A DNA stretch of 64,000 nucleotides from Tsukamurella sp. 8F. GTDB taxonomy: Bacteria; Actinomycetota; Actinomycetes; Mycobacteriales; Mycobacteriaceae. The stretch lies in the NCBI RefSeq assembly GCF_029167375.1, contig NZ_JARFTP010000001.1:62001-126000 (forward strand). Reading direction: 5' to 3'. Of the stretch, positions 1 to 9,619 are shown one piece after another. A program made the position numbers and the translations under genes. The notes under the pieces are model-generated. The model searched no databases. It was not told where the DNA came from and saw nothing but the letters and a program-made list of their open reading frames with translations. Within the stretch, counting starts at the first letter, position 1; every line of letters begins with the position of its first letter.

Positions 1-1164
1 GCGACATTCGCCATCGGGTTCGTCATGGCACCGGCCGGGGCGGCGTTGTTCGGTCACTTCGGTGATCGGTTCGGCAGGCGCGCTGCACTGACGACGGCCT
101 TCATCATGATGGGTGGCGCAACACTGGCGATGGGGTTGGTGCCCGACTCGCGTTCCATCGGTATCGCGGCGCCGATCATTCTGATATTCCTTCGGATGGT
201 CCACGGGATCTCGCGGGGTGGCGAGATCGGCGGCGCTGTGACCCTGACCGCCGAACACGCCCCTCCGCACAGGCGCGGGTTGTACGGGTGCTTCGTCACT
301 CTCGGGTCACCGGTCGGTGCGATCCTGGCGAACCTCGCCTTCGCGTTGGTCCTACTGCTCCCCATGAACGAGATCATCGCGTGGGGATGGCGTATCCCAT
401 TCCTGGTGGGCGGAGTCGTGCTGGTGATCGGCGTCTGGACGCGTACCCGTATCGCGGATACGCCGGCATTCACGAACCCGGACCTCGCAGGAGCGATTCG
501 AACACCCGAGCGTGCGCCTTCCGGGCTGGCCGTGCTCCGTGACGACTGGTGGGGTGTGGTGCGGACGGCGGGTATCAATGTCGGCCAGAACTGCTGTGCG
601 TTCCTCTACTTCACCTTCATGCTCTCCTTCTTGACCGAGGCCGCCCCGGGCCGTGGTTTCGCGCGCTCCGATGTGGTCATGGGAATCACCCTTGCGCTCG
701 TCTTCCACGCCGTCACAGTGGTGCTCAGTAGTTGGCTGTCAGACCGTCTGGGTCGCAAGCCGGTAGTGGGTTTCGGCATGGTCTCCTCAATCTTGATCGC
801 GCCCGTCGTCTTCTCGGTGGCCGTCGACGGGTCACTGACGGTATGTATCGCCGCGATCTGTGTCGGATTCGCGTTGACGGGCTTCGTGTACGGCCCGATG
901 TTCACGATGTTCGCCGAGCAGTTCCCGGTTCGGCAGCGGTACAGCGGCGTCGGCATCGGTTACCAGGTCGGCGCAGTGGTGGGTGGCGGTATCGCACCGA
1001 TGGTCGCGAACCGGATAGTCGCGGTCTCGGACAGTGTCGTACCGGTCGGCTTCTATGCCGCTGCATTGATGTTGGTCAGTCTGCTGTTCCTCGTCGCCGC
1101 CCCCGAGAGTGCGCCGCTCGCTGTGCGCACTCCTTTCCGTCAGCGCCTCGGAATGCCCTTATAG
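1..1164 (+). CDS. MFS transporter, metabolite:H+ symporter type (5' truncated by window edge)
   Basis: The reading frame is open from base 1, so the N-terminus lies outside the window; the first internal Met is at 25. Visible are the loop 2-3 signature GHFGDRFGRR, a second-half DRLGRK loop (SDRLGRKPV) and about ten hydrophobic segments. The sequence resembles the MHS branch of the major facilitator superfamily (shikimate, proline/betaine and dicarboxylate symporters), inner-membrane proteins that import small organic acids with protons. The substrate cannot be assigned. No neighbour in the same operon is visible; it ends 264 nt before the diguanylate cyclase. Confidence 0.85.
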   Translation, partial: ATFAIGFVMAPAGAALFGHFGDRFGRRAALTTAFIMMGGATLAMGLVPDSRSIGIAAPIILIFLRMVHGISRGGEIGGAVTLTAEHAPPHRRGLYGCFVTLGSPVGAILANLAFALVLLLPMNEIIAWGWRIPFLVGGVVLVIGVWTRTRIADTPAFTNPDLAGAIRTPERAPSGLAVLRDDWWGVVRTAGINVGQNCCAFLYFTFMLSFLTEAAPGRGFARSDVVMGITLALVFHAVTVVLSSWLSDRLGRKPVVGFGMVSSILIAPVVFSVAVDGSLTVCIAAICVGFALTGFVYGPMFTMFAEQFPVRQRYSGVGIGYQVGAVVGGGIAPMVANRIVAVSDSVVPVGFYAAALMLVSLLFLVAAPESAPLAVRTPFRQRLGMPL

Positions 1165-1311
1165 CTACGGTCTCCCGCGTTCCGCGAGCGCTACGGCCGT
1201 CCAGAATTCGACGAGATCGTGTTTCGTCGAAGAGCCACCCCGAGGGTGTGCCGGACCCGGACGCCGAATAGAAGTTCCGAGGCTGCACTCGGCCCTTCCG
1301 GTCCTGCTATT

Positions 1312-1339
1312 ATTCAATAATGAACATTCCTTATTGAAT
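1312..1339. promoter_or_regulatory. AT-rich inverted repeat upstream of diguanylate cyclase
   Basis: Perfect 9-bp arms ATTCAATAA (1312-1320) and TTATTGAAT (1331-1339) are separated by 10 nt, in an otherwise G+C-rich region about 90 nt before the cyclase start. The AT-richness and symmetry fit an operator or promoter element better than a terminator, because AT arms give a weak RNA hairpin. This is inference from symmetry alone. The rest of the 1165-1427 gap holds no supported gene. Confidence 0.4.
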
Positions 1340-1427
1340 TGGCAGCATACCGGCGCGTGCCGGTTCGAATGTTCGAATCGGTCGACGGTCGAGATCAGCG
1401 GCCTGCGACGGGACGGGAGTGCGATCG

Positions 1428-2351
1428 ATGGCGCGGCGGGACTGGATGACGACTGTGCTTGCTCTGATGGCCGCTGGTCGGCGGGCGCCCGGATGTACTC
1501 CGACTTCGAGTCTGGGTGGGGAGCTCTACCAGAAAGCGTTCCGGCACGCGGATTGCGCGATGGCGTTGCACTCTGCAGATCGGCGGTTCGTGGATGCAAA
1601 CGAGGCATTCGTGGAGATGCTCGGCTATTCGCGCGCCGAGTTGCTCGGGATGACCGTCTCCGATGTCGTACACCCGGACGAGCAGGATGAGAGTGCTCGG
1701 TGGGCGGCGCAGTGGCTCGCCGGGGTGCGCAAGGGGGCGCCCGCCTTCGGTCGTGTCGTCTGTAAAGACGGCTCGGTCGTAGCGGTCCGGGTGCGCAAGA
1801 CCGTGGTATCCACCGAGCAGGGCCTATTCGCGCTCGCCACGCTCGAGCAACTGGGAGCACAATCGGCATTCGAACGTGACTCCCACTACGACGAACTCAC
1901 TGGCCTGCTGAACAGGCGCGGTCTGCGTCGAGCGCTGCGGACCTCTTACCCGAGCGACCTCCGCGTCACGGTAGTGCTCGTCGATATCGATCGCTTCAAG
2001 GCCGTGAACGATCGTTTCGGGCACGCTGCGGGAGACCTCGTGCTGGCGTCGGTGGCGAAGAAATTGGCACACGCCGCCCCCGATCATGCGCTGGTTGCGC
2101 GGTGGTCGGGCGATGAGTTCGTCGTCTGCATCCCCGGGGGCAGCGATCTCGGATTCCTCTCCGACGACCTGCGACGCAGAAACGACGACGAAGGGCTGCC
2201 GCCACTCTCCGTGGGAACCACGGAGTTCTCGCCGGTGGCCGAGACGATCGACTCAGCACTGGTACGTGCCGATGATGCGATGTACCGGGACAAGTTCCGC
2301 GACCGGCCGATGCGGCGGCTTCTCGCCGTTCTGCGCGGTCGCGAGCGATGA
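1428..2351 (+). CDS. PAS-GGDEF diguanylate cyclase
   Basis: A 307-residue soluble protein predicted to make cyclic di-GMP from two GTP. Residues about 25-140 form a PAS sensor domain (HADCAMALHSADRRFVDANE, later VHPDEQ). After DELTGLLNRR comes a GGDEF domain with VDIDRFKAVNDRFGHAAGD and the active-site loop SGDEF (about 227-231), a Ser variant of GGDEF. ATG 1428 is preferred over an in-frame GTG at 1419 because a GGGAG Shine-Dalgarno (1415-1419) is correctly spaced for it. No I-site RxxD is obvious before SGDEF. The next gene encodes a GGDEF-EAL protein 52 nt downstream, so synthesis and breakdown enzymes are probably co-transcribed. Confidence 0.85.
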   Translation: MARRDWMTTVLALMAAGRRAPGCTPTSSLGGELYQKAFRHADCAMALHSADRRFVDANEAFVEMLGYSRAELLGMTVSDVVHPDEQDESARWAAQWLAGVRKGAPAFGRVVCKDGSVVAVRVRKTVVSTEQGLFALATLEQLGAQSAFERDSHYDELTGLLNRRGLRRALRTSYPSDLRVTVVLVDIDRFKAVNDRFGHAAGDLVLASVAKKLAHAAPDHALVARWSGDEFVVCIPGGSDLGFLSDDLRRRNDDEGLPPLSVGTTEFSPVAETIDSALVRADDAMYRDKFRDRPMRRLLAVLRGRER

Positions 2352-2403
2352 GGCGGGGGCTTCCCCGGTAGCGCCGGCCGGCGATCGATGAATGGAGACG
2401 ACC

Positions 2404-4653
2404 ATGTCGACGCAGCACAGGATCCGACGGTCGAGTTGGTTGCTGTACCTGGTGGCATTCGTGGCGCTCGCCGGCGTTGCCGAACTCCTGCGTGCCGACG
2501 ACCTGGCGATCATGATCATGATCCTCTCGTCAGGATGCTCGGCGATCGTCGCCGGAGCGCGAACGATCGATATGCGGCGAGTCCGGATCGCCGCGCCGCT
2601 CGCGATCGGCATAGCCGTCACCGGGGCCACGCAGGCGCTCGCCTGGGTCTTCCCACATGGTCCCGGTGCGTCGCTCGTGCTCCAGTTGATCGTTCTGATC
2701 GGGCACGTTTCCGTGGGTTACGGAGTTATGGAGTGGGCGCGCATGCGTGCGCTGTCCAGCAGGTCGCCGTGGCTGGTGCCGGCGGTGGCGTCGATGGTCG
2801 TGCCGGTGGTGTGGGCTGTCGCCGCCGTATTGCTCGGCACAGGATGGAGTGCACTGACCGACGTTCGGGTGGCGTCTGCGTTGCGGTTGGCGGTCGACGC
2901 GTCGGTTCTGGTGATCGTGGTTCAGGCATCGGCGGTGGGTGCACGGCGCAACGGTGCCTTCAAACTGCTGCGATACGGCTTCGCGGCCCAGGTGGGCTCC
3001 GCAGTGGTGTTGGCGACAAGCATCTGGCACGGCTTCGGTATCCCGCTCCTGTTCCGTGGTTTGACCATCGTCGCGATGGCCCTGTTCGGGGCGGCCGCAC
3101 TTCACCCCGGCTTCCGTGGGGAGCGGGCGACGGCCACGGTCGCGGTGCAGGGACGGGCGTACCGGGTCATCGAGACCGCCACGCTCGCGCTCGCCATCGC
3201 CGTCGCGCCGGGTTTCGCCGCGGGTGACGACAATGCGTTCGAGGTCCTGCGTCTGCTGGCCGCGATGCTGCTCGTCGCCCTGATCCTGACATGGAGTGAT
3301 CGCGCGCTGCGGGACCTGGAGGCACGCGCATCCGATGCGCGCTACCGCAGCATGCACGACCAGCTCACAGGATTGCCCAACTGGGTGCTGATGGTCGAGG
3401 ACATGGAGGCGGCAAGGGGATCGGGTTCCATCGGCCGGCAGGCGGACGGAGCGGCAGATGCCGCTCTGATCCTCGTAAAGATCGATGGATTGAGGACCGT
3501 GATCGGATGTTACGGACACGCCGCAGGCGATGAGCTCCTGCGCGCCGTCGCCTTGCGGATCAGGTTGACGTTGGGGGACAGCGGCAGGTTGTATCGGCAC
3601 GATTTCGACGTGTTCGCGGTACGTGTCGATTGCGCCGCGGACCGCGCGATGGAGTTCGCCGAGCGGACCGTGAACGAACTATCGGATACATTGCCGATCG
3701 GCGGCATCAACCTCGGGTTCTCCGTGCGAGCGGGTGTCGCTTCTCTCGGGAATCGCCTGCTCACGCCGCAGGAGCTGATTCGTGAAGCCGATTCCGCCGT
3801 CGAATCGGCCGGCCGGGGAGGGGTCCGCTCCGTCGTGGAGTTCGACGATCGGCAGCGGGCGGAGGCGATCCGGAGGTGGGAGGTGAGTGCCCGACTACGA
3901 GAAGGGTTGCAGGCGGGCGAATTCGAGTTGCACTATCAGCCGATCGTGCATGCGCGCAGCGGGACCGTGGCCGCGTATGAAGCTCTCCTGCGATGGCGTG
4001 ATGGCGACACCATCCGAGGTCCGGAGTTCTTCATGGATATCGCCGAGGACTCGGGGATGATCGTGGACATCGGGGAGTGGGTCTTCGACACCGCTGCGCG
4101 CGCCGCCGCTGAGTGGGGGGCGACGCGTGCGGTGCGGACTCCCGTCACAGTCAATGTCAGTGCTCGACAGCTGCTGGATGCGAGGCTCGCCGATCGTCTT
4201 GCCAGAGCGCTGGACCGACACGGGCTCGCCCCCGAGGCGATGTGGGTGGAGCTCACGGAGACCGCCCTCATCGCGGACACGGCGAACGCCGCACGCGTGC
4301 TCTCGGAACTGGCCGAGCTCGGCATCACCATATGTCTCGACGACTTCGGGGTCGGTTACTCCGCGCTGTACCACCTCAGCATGTTCCCGATCAGCGTCGT
4401 CAAGATCGACAAGTCGTTCGTTTCGGTGTTACGCGCGCGTGCGAGCGGTGGCGAGGAGACGCGTAAGCGGAGAGTCGTCGTCCGCAACATCGTGACCATG
4501 GCCCAACAGTTGGGCCTGTCCACGGTCGCAGAGGGAGTGGAGGACGCGGAACTCGACGAACAGGTCGCGGCCCTCGGATGCACGTACGCCCAGGGGTGGT
4601 ATCACGGGCGTCCACTCGCGCGCGTCGATACCGGGGCGCCCGACCATATGTGA
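2404..4653 (+). CDS. Membrane GGDEF-EAL protein, likely c-di-GMP phosphodiesterase
   Basis: 749 residues. The first about 300 carry roughly eight hydrophobic segments with short loops, an integral membrane sensor of no family I recognise. A GGDEF domain follows (DQLTGLPNW near 320), but its signature is degenerate: about 399-403 read HDFDV, so cyclase activity is unlikely. The C-terminal EAL domain looks complete: EALLRW (E526), NVSARQL, ELTETALI, LDDFG (about 645-649), KIDKSFV, AEGVED and QGWYHGRPL. It should therefore hydrolyse c-di-GMP to pGpG. ATG 2404 is chosen for its GGAG six nt upstream; an in-frame ATG at 2392 is less likely. Partner of the upstream cyclase. Confidence 0.85.
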   Translation: MSTQHRIRRSSWLLYLVAFVALAGVAELLRADDLAIMIMILSSGCSAIVAGARTIDMRRVRIAAPLAIGIAVTGATQALAWVFPHGPGASLVLQLIVLIGHVSVGYGVMEWARMRALSSRSPWLVPAVASMVVPVVWAVAAVLLGTGWSALTDVRVASALRLAVDASVLVIVVQASAVGARRNGAFKLLRYGFAAQVGSAVVLATSIWHGFGIPLLFRGLTIVAMALFGAAALHPGFRGERATATVAVQGRAYRVIETATLALAIAVAPGFAAGDDNAFEVLRLLAAMLLVALILTWSDRALRDLEARASDARYRSMHDQLTGLPNWVLMVEDMEAARGSGSIGRQADGAADAALILVKIDGLRTVIGCYGHAAGDELLRAVALRIRLTLGDSGRLYRHDFDVFAVRVDCAADRAMEFAERTVNELSDTLPIGGINLGFSVRAGVASLGNRLLTPQELIREADSAVESAGRGGVRSVVEFDDRQRAEAIRRWEVSARLREGLQAGEFELHYQPIVHARSGTVAAYEALLRWRDGDTIRGPEFFMDIAEDSGMIVDIGEWVFDTAARAAAEWGATRAVRTPVTVNVSARQLLDARLADRLARALDRHGLAPEAMWVELTETALIADTANAARVLSELAELGITICLDDFGVGYSALYHLSMFPISVVKIDKSFVSVLRARASGGEETRKRRVVVRNIVTMAQQLGLSTVAEGVEDAELDEQVAALGCTYAQGWYHGRPLARVDTGAPDHM

Positions 4654-4763
4654 TCGCTGTGCTTCGACTTCCTCGGATGAGGCGGGTCGGTCCGGTGCCG
4701 GGCGCCCGCACCCTCAGGCCGAACCGTCAGGCTGGCGGTCGCCGCGCTCTCCGTGCCTTGCGG

Positions 4764-5171
4764 CTATCCGGTCGTCGGGCGTCGGCGTACCTCGCTGCGG
4801 TAGAGGACCAGACCGAAGAGGCATTGCTGCACGATCTCGTCGGCCAGGTAGCTGTCGATGTCGACCACGTCGCACTCCGGATCGCGTTCGAGGAGGTCGA
4901 CAACAGCCGGAGTCATGGTGGCGATGCTCAGGTCGAACACCTCACCTCCGAGGTCGGTGATGACCGCTTCGGAGCGGCCGTCCCAAGCATCGATACGTGC
5001 CCAGTGCCGGATGCCGCATCCTTCGATCGCCTCGATGAGTATCCGGGTGGCGACCGGTTCGAACCGATCGTCTCCGCGCCGACCGATGATTCGCAATGCG
5101 GCACGATAGCCGACTCCGTGCTGCCGCCCGTAGCTCCTCGCGGCGCGCTTCACAGCCGAATTAGATGTCAC
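4764..5171 (-). CDS. Hypothetical protein (135 aa)
   Basis: Not recognised. The frame is open further upstream (to 5384), but that part is Arg/Pro-rich and looks non-coding, so GTG 5171 is proposed (VTSNSAVKRAARSYGRQHG). Residues 5-25 form a basic amphipathic helix of the kind seen in small actinobacterial accessory proteins. The remainder is acidic with no motif. No membrane segment or signal peptide is visible. The gene stands alone, convergent with the GGDEF-EAL gene and divergent from the MFS gene at 5506. The 5172-5505 gap holds no other supported gene, only the GTG start context of the transporter. Confidence 0.45.
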   Translation of the reverse strand: MTSNSAVKRAARSYGRQHGVGYRAALRIIGRRGDDRFEPVATRILIEAIEGCGIRHWARIDAWDGRSEAVITDLGGEVFDLSIATMTPAVVDLLERDPECDVVDIDSYLADEIVQQCLFGLVLYRSEVRRRPTTG

Positions 5172-5505
5172 GAGTTCACCATCCGATTCCGTGGCGGAAG
5201 CGTCCGCGCCGTCCGCCACCCGTGGGAGGGCTGAACAGGTCGCAGATCCAGTGGACCTTGCCCTCGGTCGCTGTCGGTGGCGGCGCGGACGCCGGGACGG
5301 CTCGGGTGGCTGTGCGAGCAGCACTGCCACCGATGCTACAACTCTTCGCGCTACCGCGGTCCCGTCCTCGCCGACCGCAATCAACGTATTGGTCGGGATA
5401 TGTCGTTAATTCCCATCATCTAACTAAGCGCATCGCATACGGACGACTACCCGCGGGGCGAGAATCGACTCGCAGGCCGCGGGAATCGACGGGCAGGAGC
5501 ATGAG

Positions 5506-6795
5506 GTGACATCTGCGACGGCGCCGGAATCGCCGAGATTGACGGCGGACCAGAAGAATTCGTTCGCCGCGGCGTACCTCGGCTGGGCGATGGACGCGTT
5601 CGACTACTTCCTGGTGGTGCTCGTCTACGCCGACATCGCCAAGGAGTTCCACGTCAGCCTCGATCGGATGGCGTTCATCACCACGATGACACTCATCATG
5701 CGCCCGGTCGGGGCGTTCCTGTTCGGTCTGTGGGCCGACCGCGCTGGTCGCCGCATCCCGCTGATGGTGGACGTTACGTTCTATTCGGTCGTCGGGTTCC
5801 TATGCGCGTTCGCCCCGAACTTCACGGTGCTGATGGTGCTGCGCATGCTCTACGGAATCGGCATGGGCGGTGAGTGGGGCCTGGGCGCTTCTCTGGCGAT
5901 GGAGAAGATCCCGTCGAGCCGCCGCGGATTCTTCTCGGGCATCCTGCAGAGCGGATACTCGATGGGCTATCTCATGGCGTCGCTCGCGTTCCTGTTGCTC
6001 AACACCGTGTTCGGGCTGAATTGGCGGTGGATGTTCGCGCTCTCGATCGTCCCTGCCGCGATCAGCCTGATAATCCGTTCGCGCGTCAAGGAGTCCGAGG
6101 TCTGGGAGCAGACGCAGGAGCGGGTGAAGCAGACGCAGACCGGCTTCCGGGACGTGTTCGGCAACCCCGCGATCTGGCGGCGCTTCGTGTTCCTGGTACT
6201 GCTCATGACTGCCTTCAACTGGATGAGCCACGGAACGCAAGACGTGTACCCCACGTTCCTCAAAGCGAAGGACGACGGTGGCCTGCACCTCACCGCATCC
6301 CATGCGACGTGGATCGTGGTCGGCTACAACATCGGTGCGATCATAGGCGGCACGATCGCGGGCGCCCTCTCGGAACGCTTCGGTCGCAAGGTCGTGATCA
6401 TCGCATTCGCCGTGATCGGCCTGCCGATCGTGCCGCTCTTCGCGTACTCCCACACCGTCGGTCTGATCACGCTCGGCTCGTTCCTGATGCAGGTCGTGGT
6501 GCAGGGCGCGTGGGGTGTCATCCCGGCGCATCTGACCGAACTGTCACCCGACGAGATCCGCGGCTTCTATCCCGGCGTCACCTATCAGCTCGGAAACTGT
6601 CTCGCCGCCTTCAATCTGCCGATCCAGGAACGGCTTGCGGAATCGCACGGCTATCCGTTCGCGCTCGCATGGACGATCGTCCCGGTGCTGATCGCGGTCG
6701 TCGTTCTGACGGCGATCGGCAAGGAGCGCAAGGGGGTTCGGTTCGGCACCGCCGAGACCTCGGTCGCGACGGGCCAACGTCCCGCCCCGACGTGA
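5506..6795 (+). CDS. MFS transporter, sialate/lactate (SHS-like) carboxylate symporter type
   Basis: 429 residues with twelve hydrophobic segments. Segment 1 contains the acidic pattern [12 protein letters not shown], loop 2-3 reads WADRAGRR and the second-half loop reads SERFGRK. The pattern [18 protein letters not shown] is typical of proton-coupled carboxylate symporters of the SHS/MHS groups (lactate, pyruvate, sialate), so monocarboxylate import is likely but the substrate is inferred. GTG 5506 is used because an AGGAG motif at 5495-5499 is well spaced; the ATG at 5501 is out of frame and terminates at once. Monocistronic. Confidence 0.85.
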   Translation: MTSATAPESPRLTADQKNSFAAAYLGWAMDAFDYFLVVLVYADIAKEFHVSLDRMAFITTMTLIMRPVGAFLFGLWADRAGRRIPLMVDVTFYSVVGFLCAFAPNFTVLMVLRMLYGIGMGGEWGLGASLAMEKIPSSRRGFFSGILQSGYSMGYLMASLAFLLLNTVFGLNWRWMFALSIVPAAISLIIRSRVKESEVWEQTQERVKQTQTGFRDVFGNPAIWRRFVFLVLLMTAFNWMSHGTQDVYPTFLKAKDDGGLHLTASHATWIVVGYNIGAIIGGTIAGALSERFGRKVVIIAFAVIGLPIVPLFAYSHTVGLITLGSFLMQVVVQGAWGVIPAHLTELSPDEIRGFYPGVTYQLGNCLAAFNLPIQERLAESHGYPFALAWTIVPVLIAVVVLTAIGKERKGVRFGTAETSVATGQRPAPT

Positions 6796-6960
6796 ATGCG
6801 TGGCCCGTGACGCCGGATGAGGTGTGCAGGCTCGCATCCCGCGCGGCACCGTCGAACCGCGACGTCGCGTGTGCCCGAGGCGACGACGGTTGCGACGGTG
6901 CTCGTCGACTGCTAGGGCTGAGTGCGAGTGGGAACGTGAGCGTCGGGATGGACGGGTGCG

Positions 6961-7686
6961 ATGAAGTTGCATGTATGGGAGTGGGCCGCATCCTGCGCCG
7001 GCGGGCGACCACCGGTTGCGGCCCTCCTGCACGGATACGGTGAAGACGGTGCGTGCTGGGCACGGCTGGCGGAGTTGCTCGTTCGCCGCGGCTATCGGGT
7101 CGTCGCACCCGACCTGCGAGGTCACGGGCTGAGTGATCGAAGCGGCGACTATTCGTTCGGAGCCGTGGTCGAGGATGTCCTCGACACTCTGCCGGAGGCG
7201 CCGGATCTGGCGATCGGGCACTCGTTCGGAGCACTGGTGCTGGGCTCGGTCGTGGGGGAGTGGCGTCCCGGCAAGGCTGTGTACCTGGATCCGGCGCTGA
7301 CGCCGATGGAGGCTGTGATCGAGCGAGATCGTCCCGACCGGCTGCCGCAAGTCACCGAGGAGCAGATCCGTGCGCGGGGGGCCGGCCTACATCCGGCGGA
7401 CGTACAGGCCCGGTGCGATGCGAACGCCCGACTCGATCCTGAGACATGGGCGCAGATGAGCCGGGTGTGGTGGTATCGCTCCGAGCTACCGGCGCCGCCC
7501 GACCATCGGGACGGGGCGACGGCGGCGTTGGTGATCGCCGCCTCGGACAGCACCCTGGTCCCGGCCGAGTTACACGACCGCCTCCGGGGGTTGGGGCTCG
7601 AGGTGCGCGTAGCTATAGGTATCGGTCACCTGATGCATCGGGAGGATCCACATCAGGTCGTGGATCTGATGTGGGGATATTGCTAG
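6961..7686 (+). CDS. Alpha/beta hydrolase
   Basis: 241 residues of the alpha/beta hydrolase fold. The oxyanion loop is LLHGYGEDG, the strand-helix APDLRGHGLSD follows, and the nucleophile elbow is GHSFG (S88). A late Asp (AASDST) and His (GIGHLMHRED) complete the catalytic triad. The cytosolic ester, lactone or peptide substrate is unknown. It lies 193 nt upstream of the siderophore-type ABC operon on the same strand, but the promoter at 7775 separates them. A link to siderophore ester hydrolysis is possible and unproven. The 165 nt before it contain no gene. Confidence 0.8.
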   Translation: MKLHVWEWAASCAGGRPPVAALLHGYGEDGACWARLAELLVRRGYRVVAPDLRGHGLSDRSGDYSFGAVVEDVLDTLPEAPDLAIGHSFGALVLGSVVGEWRPGKAVYLDPALTPMEAVIERDRPDRLPQVTEEQIRARGAGLHPADVQARCDANARLDPETWAQMSRVWWYRSELPAPPDHRDGATAALVIAASDSTLVPAELHDRLRGLGLEVRVAIGIGHLMHREDPHQVVDLMWGYC

Positions 7687-7774
7687 GGACGACCACGAAG
7701 GCCGATCCGCGCATCGGGGGAGGAAGTGAGTGCCCCGACGCGCTCTACTAGGGCGGAGACTATCGAATTGAGGG

Positions 7775-7819
7775 TTGACTTACCTCACTCGACTGACTAG
7801 TTTCCGAACAGTGTTCGGA
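7775..7819 (+). promoter_or_regulatory. Promoter with overlapping palindromic operator for the ABC uptake operon
   Basis: A sigma-A-like promoter is visible: -35 TTGACT (7775-7780), a 17-nt spacer, -10 TAGTTT (7798-7803). Starting on the last base of the -10 is a perfect palindrome of 8-bp arms, TCCGAACA (7803-7810) and TGTTCGGA (7812-7819), around one central base. Such a site is typical of TetR-family dimers, and binding here would block RNA polymerase. The TetR gene ending the same cluster (12397) is the obvious candidate. No clear IdeR/DtxR iron box was recognised. Confidence 0.6.
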
Positions 7820-7879
7820 CTCTCTGCGTGCGGCTCGACGTCGCGCTCGGCCGAACGCCGTCTGTTCGGGAGGTGGGGT

Positions 7880-9619
7880 GTGTCGCGAGACGGCCGGGGC
7901 ACGAACGGTACTGTGCGGCCGCTTATCTCATTGGTAGGACGACGTCTCTTGTGGGCCGTGGTGCTCTCAGCGGCGTCCGTGCCGTTCGCGATCCTGACGT
8001 TGGTCGCGTTGGTGGAGGTATGCCGCCATCTGATGTCCGGCGGCGGGCAGGCGTGGTGGTGGGGCGCGGCATCCGCTGGTGCGGCAGCGGTGCATGTGCT
8101 GCTGTACAACCACGCGCTTCGAGTGAGTCACCTTGCGGATGCTCGATTTCGGCTGCTCGTACGTACCAGACTGGCGGACCACATCGGCGAGCTTGGGCTG
8201 GGATGGTTCGACGCCGGCGGCACGGGCGAGGTCAAGCAGGCGCTGTCGGACGATGTGAAACGCATGCACGTCCTCGTGGCGCACCTTCCGATCGACGTCG
8301 TCCCCACTGTGCTGACGCCGGTCGCGGGGATGGCATACCTCTACGCCGTCGACTGGGTGTACGCCGCGGCGTTCACCGCATATCTGGCCGTGGCGGCGCT
8401 GGTGGTTGTCCCGGCTTTTCGCAAGGACTACGAGGAGAGCGCGAGCGCCTATACTCGCGCTCTGGTCGAGCTGACCAGGGCGACGGTGGAGCTAGGCGAC
8501 GGCATCGAGGTACTCAAGACCTATCCGTCGAGATCGTCGCTGTCCGAGCGATTCTCCCGTGCCGTCGACGACCTCGTCGCGATCTGTGTCCGGTGGATGT
8601 CGACCACCGGCCGTCCGACGGCGCTCGCCGGCATCATGCTCTCGCCCGCGGCGCTGATCGCGGTACTGACAGCCCTCGGGCTGTGGCTGGTGGAAGCCGG
8701 CCGCGCCACGCCGACGGCCGTCATCGCGTTCCTGATCGTCGGTGTGGGTGTGCCGGTCTCCGTACTGCACCTGGGGTCGATGCGAGGCATCATCCGCGCA
8801 GGGCAGGCCGGTGCATCGCATATCGGTCGTATCCTGGCCACGCCCGGGCCGTGCCAGCCGTCGAGGCCGGTCGAGATGCGCTCCAGCCGGATCGAGTTCG
8901 ATCACGTGACCTTCGGCTACCACGCTGATCGTCGGGTGCTGGACGATGTGGATTTCGCCGTCGAGCCGGGTACCTTCACCGCAGTGGTCGGCCCCTCCGG
9001 CTCGGGGAAGACGACGTTGTCGCGCCTGATCGCGAGGTTCTGGGACGTCGATCGGGGGACGGTACGCGTCGGTGGAGTCGATGTGCGAGAGCAGAATTCG
9101 TCGTCGCTTCTCGGCTCCATGGTGCTGGTGTTCCAGGACGTCACGGTACTCCGCGACACGGCGCGCGAGAACATCCGACTGGGCCGGACGTGGATCACCG
9201 ACGCGCAGGTCGTCGATGCGGCGCGCCGGGCGCAGATCCACGACGTGATAGACGGACTGCCCCAGGGGTACGACACCGAGTTGGACGCGGCCGGAGGCGG
9301 CCTCTCGGGCGGCGAGCAGCAGCGGCTGACGATCGCTCGCGCCATAGTCAGTCACCCGCGCATGGTCGTACTCGACGAGGCCACCGCGCATGTGGATCCC
9401 GAGAACGAGGTGCTGATACAGCGCGCGCTGTCCGAGCTGGCCGCAGAGGGCGCAACGCTTTTCGTAGTGGCGCACAGGCTGCACACCATCGTGCACGCGG
9501 ACCAGATCCTGGTACTGGACGAGGGGCGGATCGTGCAGCGCGGGACCCATGCCGAGTTGCTGGACGGCGACGGGCTCTACAGACGGATGTGGCGATCGGC
9601 TCAGGCGGTGAACGAGTGA
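7880..9619 (+). CDS. ABC transporter ATP-binding/permease, IrtA-like siderophore importer subunit
   Basis: 579 residues: an exporter-fold transmembrane domain of about six helices (to about 310), then a nucleotide-binding domain. The latter has Walker A GPSGSGKTT, Q-loop VFQDVTV, signature LSGGEQQR, Walker B MVVLDEAT and H-loop VAHRLHT. It overlaps the next half-transporter by one base and pairs with it, as in mycobacterial IrtAB, where exporter-type subunits import ferric siderophores. The siderophore-interaction domain of IrtA is absent. GTG 7880 is chosen because GGGAGG at 7868-7873 precedes it; the frame extends to 7775 but would then include the promoter. Confidence 0.8.
   Translation: MSRDGRGTNGTVRPLISLVGRRLLWAVVLSAASVPFAILTLVALVEVCRHLMSGGGQAWWWGAASAGAAAVHVLLYNHALRVSHLADARFRLLVRTRLADHIGELGLGWFDAGGTGEVKQALSDDVKRMHVLVAHLPIDVVPTVLTPVAGMAYLYAVDWVYAAAFTAYLAVAALVVVPAFRKDYEESASAYTRALVELTRATVELGDGIEVLKTYPSRSSLSERFSRAVDDLVAICVRWMSTTGRPTALAGIMLSPAALIAVLTALGLWLVEAGRATPTAVIAFLIVGVGVPVSVLHLGSMRGIIRAGQAGASHIGRILATPGPCQPSRPVEMRSSRIEFDHVTFGYHADRRVLDDVDFAVEPGTFTAVVGPSGSGKTTLSRLIARFWDVDRGTVRVGGVDVREQNSSSLLGSMVLVFQDVTVLRDTARENIRLGRTWITDAQVVDAARRAQIHDVIDGLPQGYDTELDAAGGGLSGGEQQRLTIARAIVSHPRMVVLDEATAHVDPENEVLIQRALSELAAEGATLFVVAHRLHTIVHADQILVLDEGRIVQRGTHAELLDGDGLYRRMWRSAQAVNE

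Noticed and set aside
5172-5384. N-terminal extension of the hypothetical protein at 4764
   Set aside because: The added residues are Arg/Pro-rich with no pattern, and the best start is GTG 5171.
7775-7879. Upstream start for the first ABC subunit
   Set aside because: It would place the -35, -10 and palindrome inside the coding region, whereas GTG 7880 has a clear GGGAGG site.
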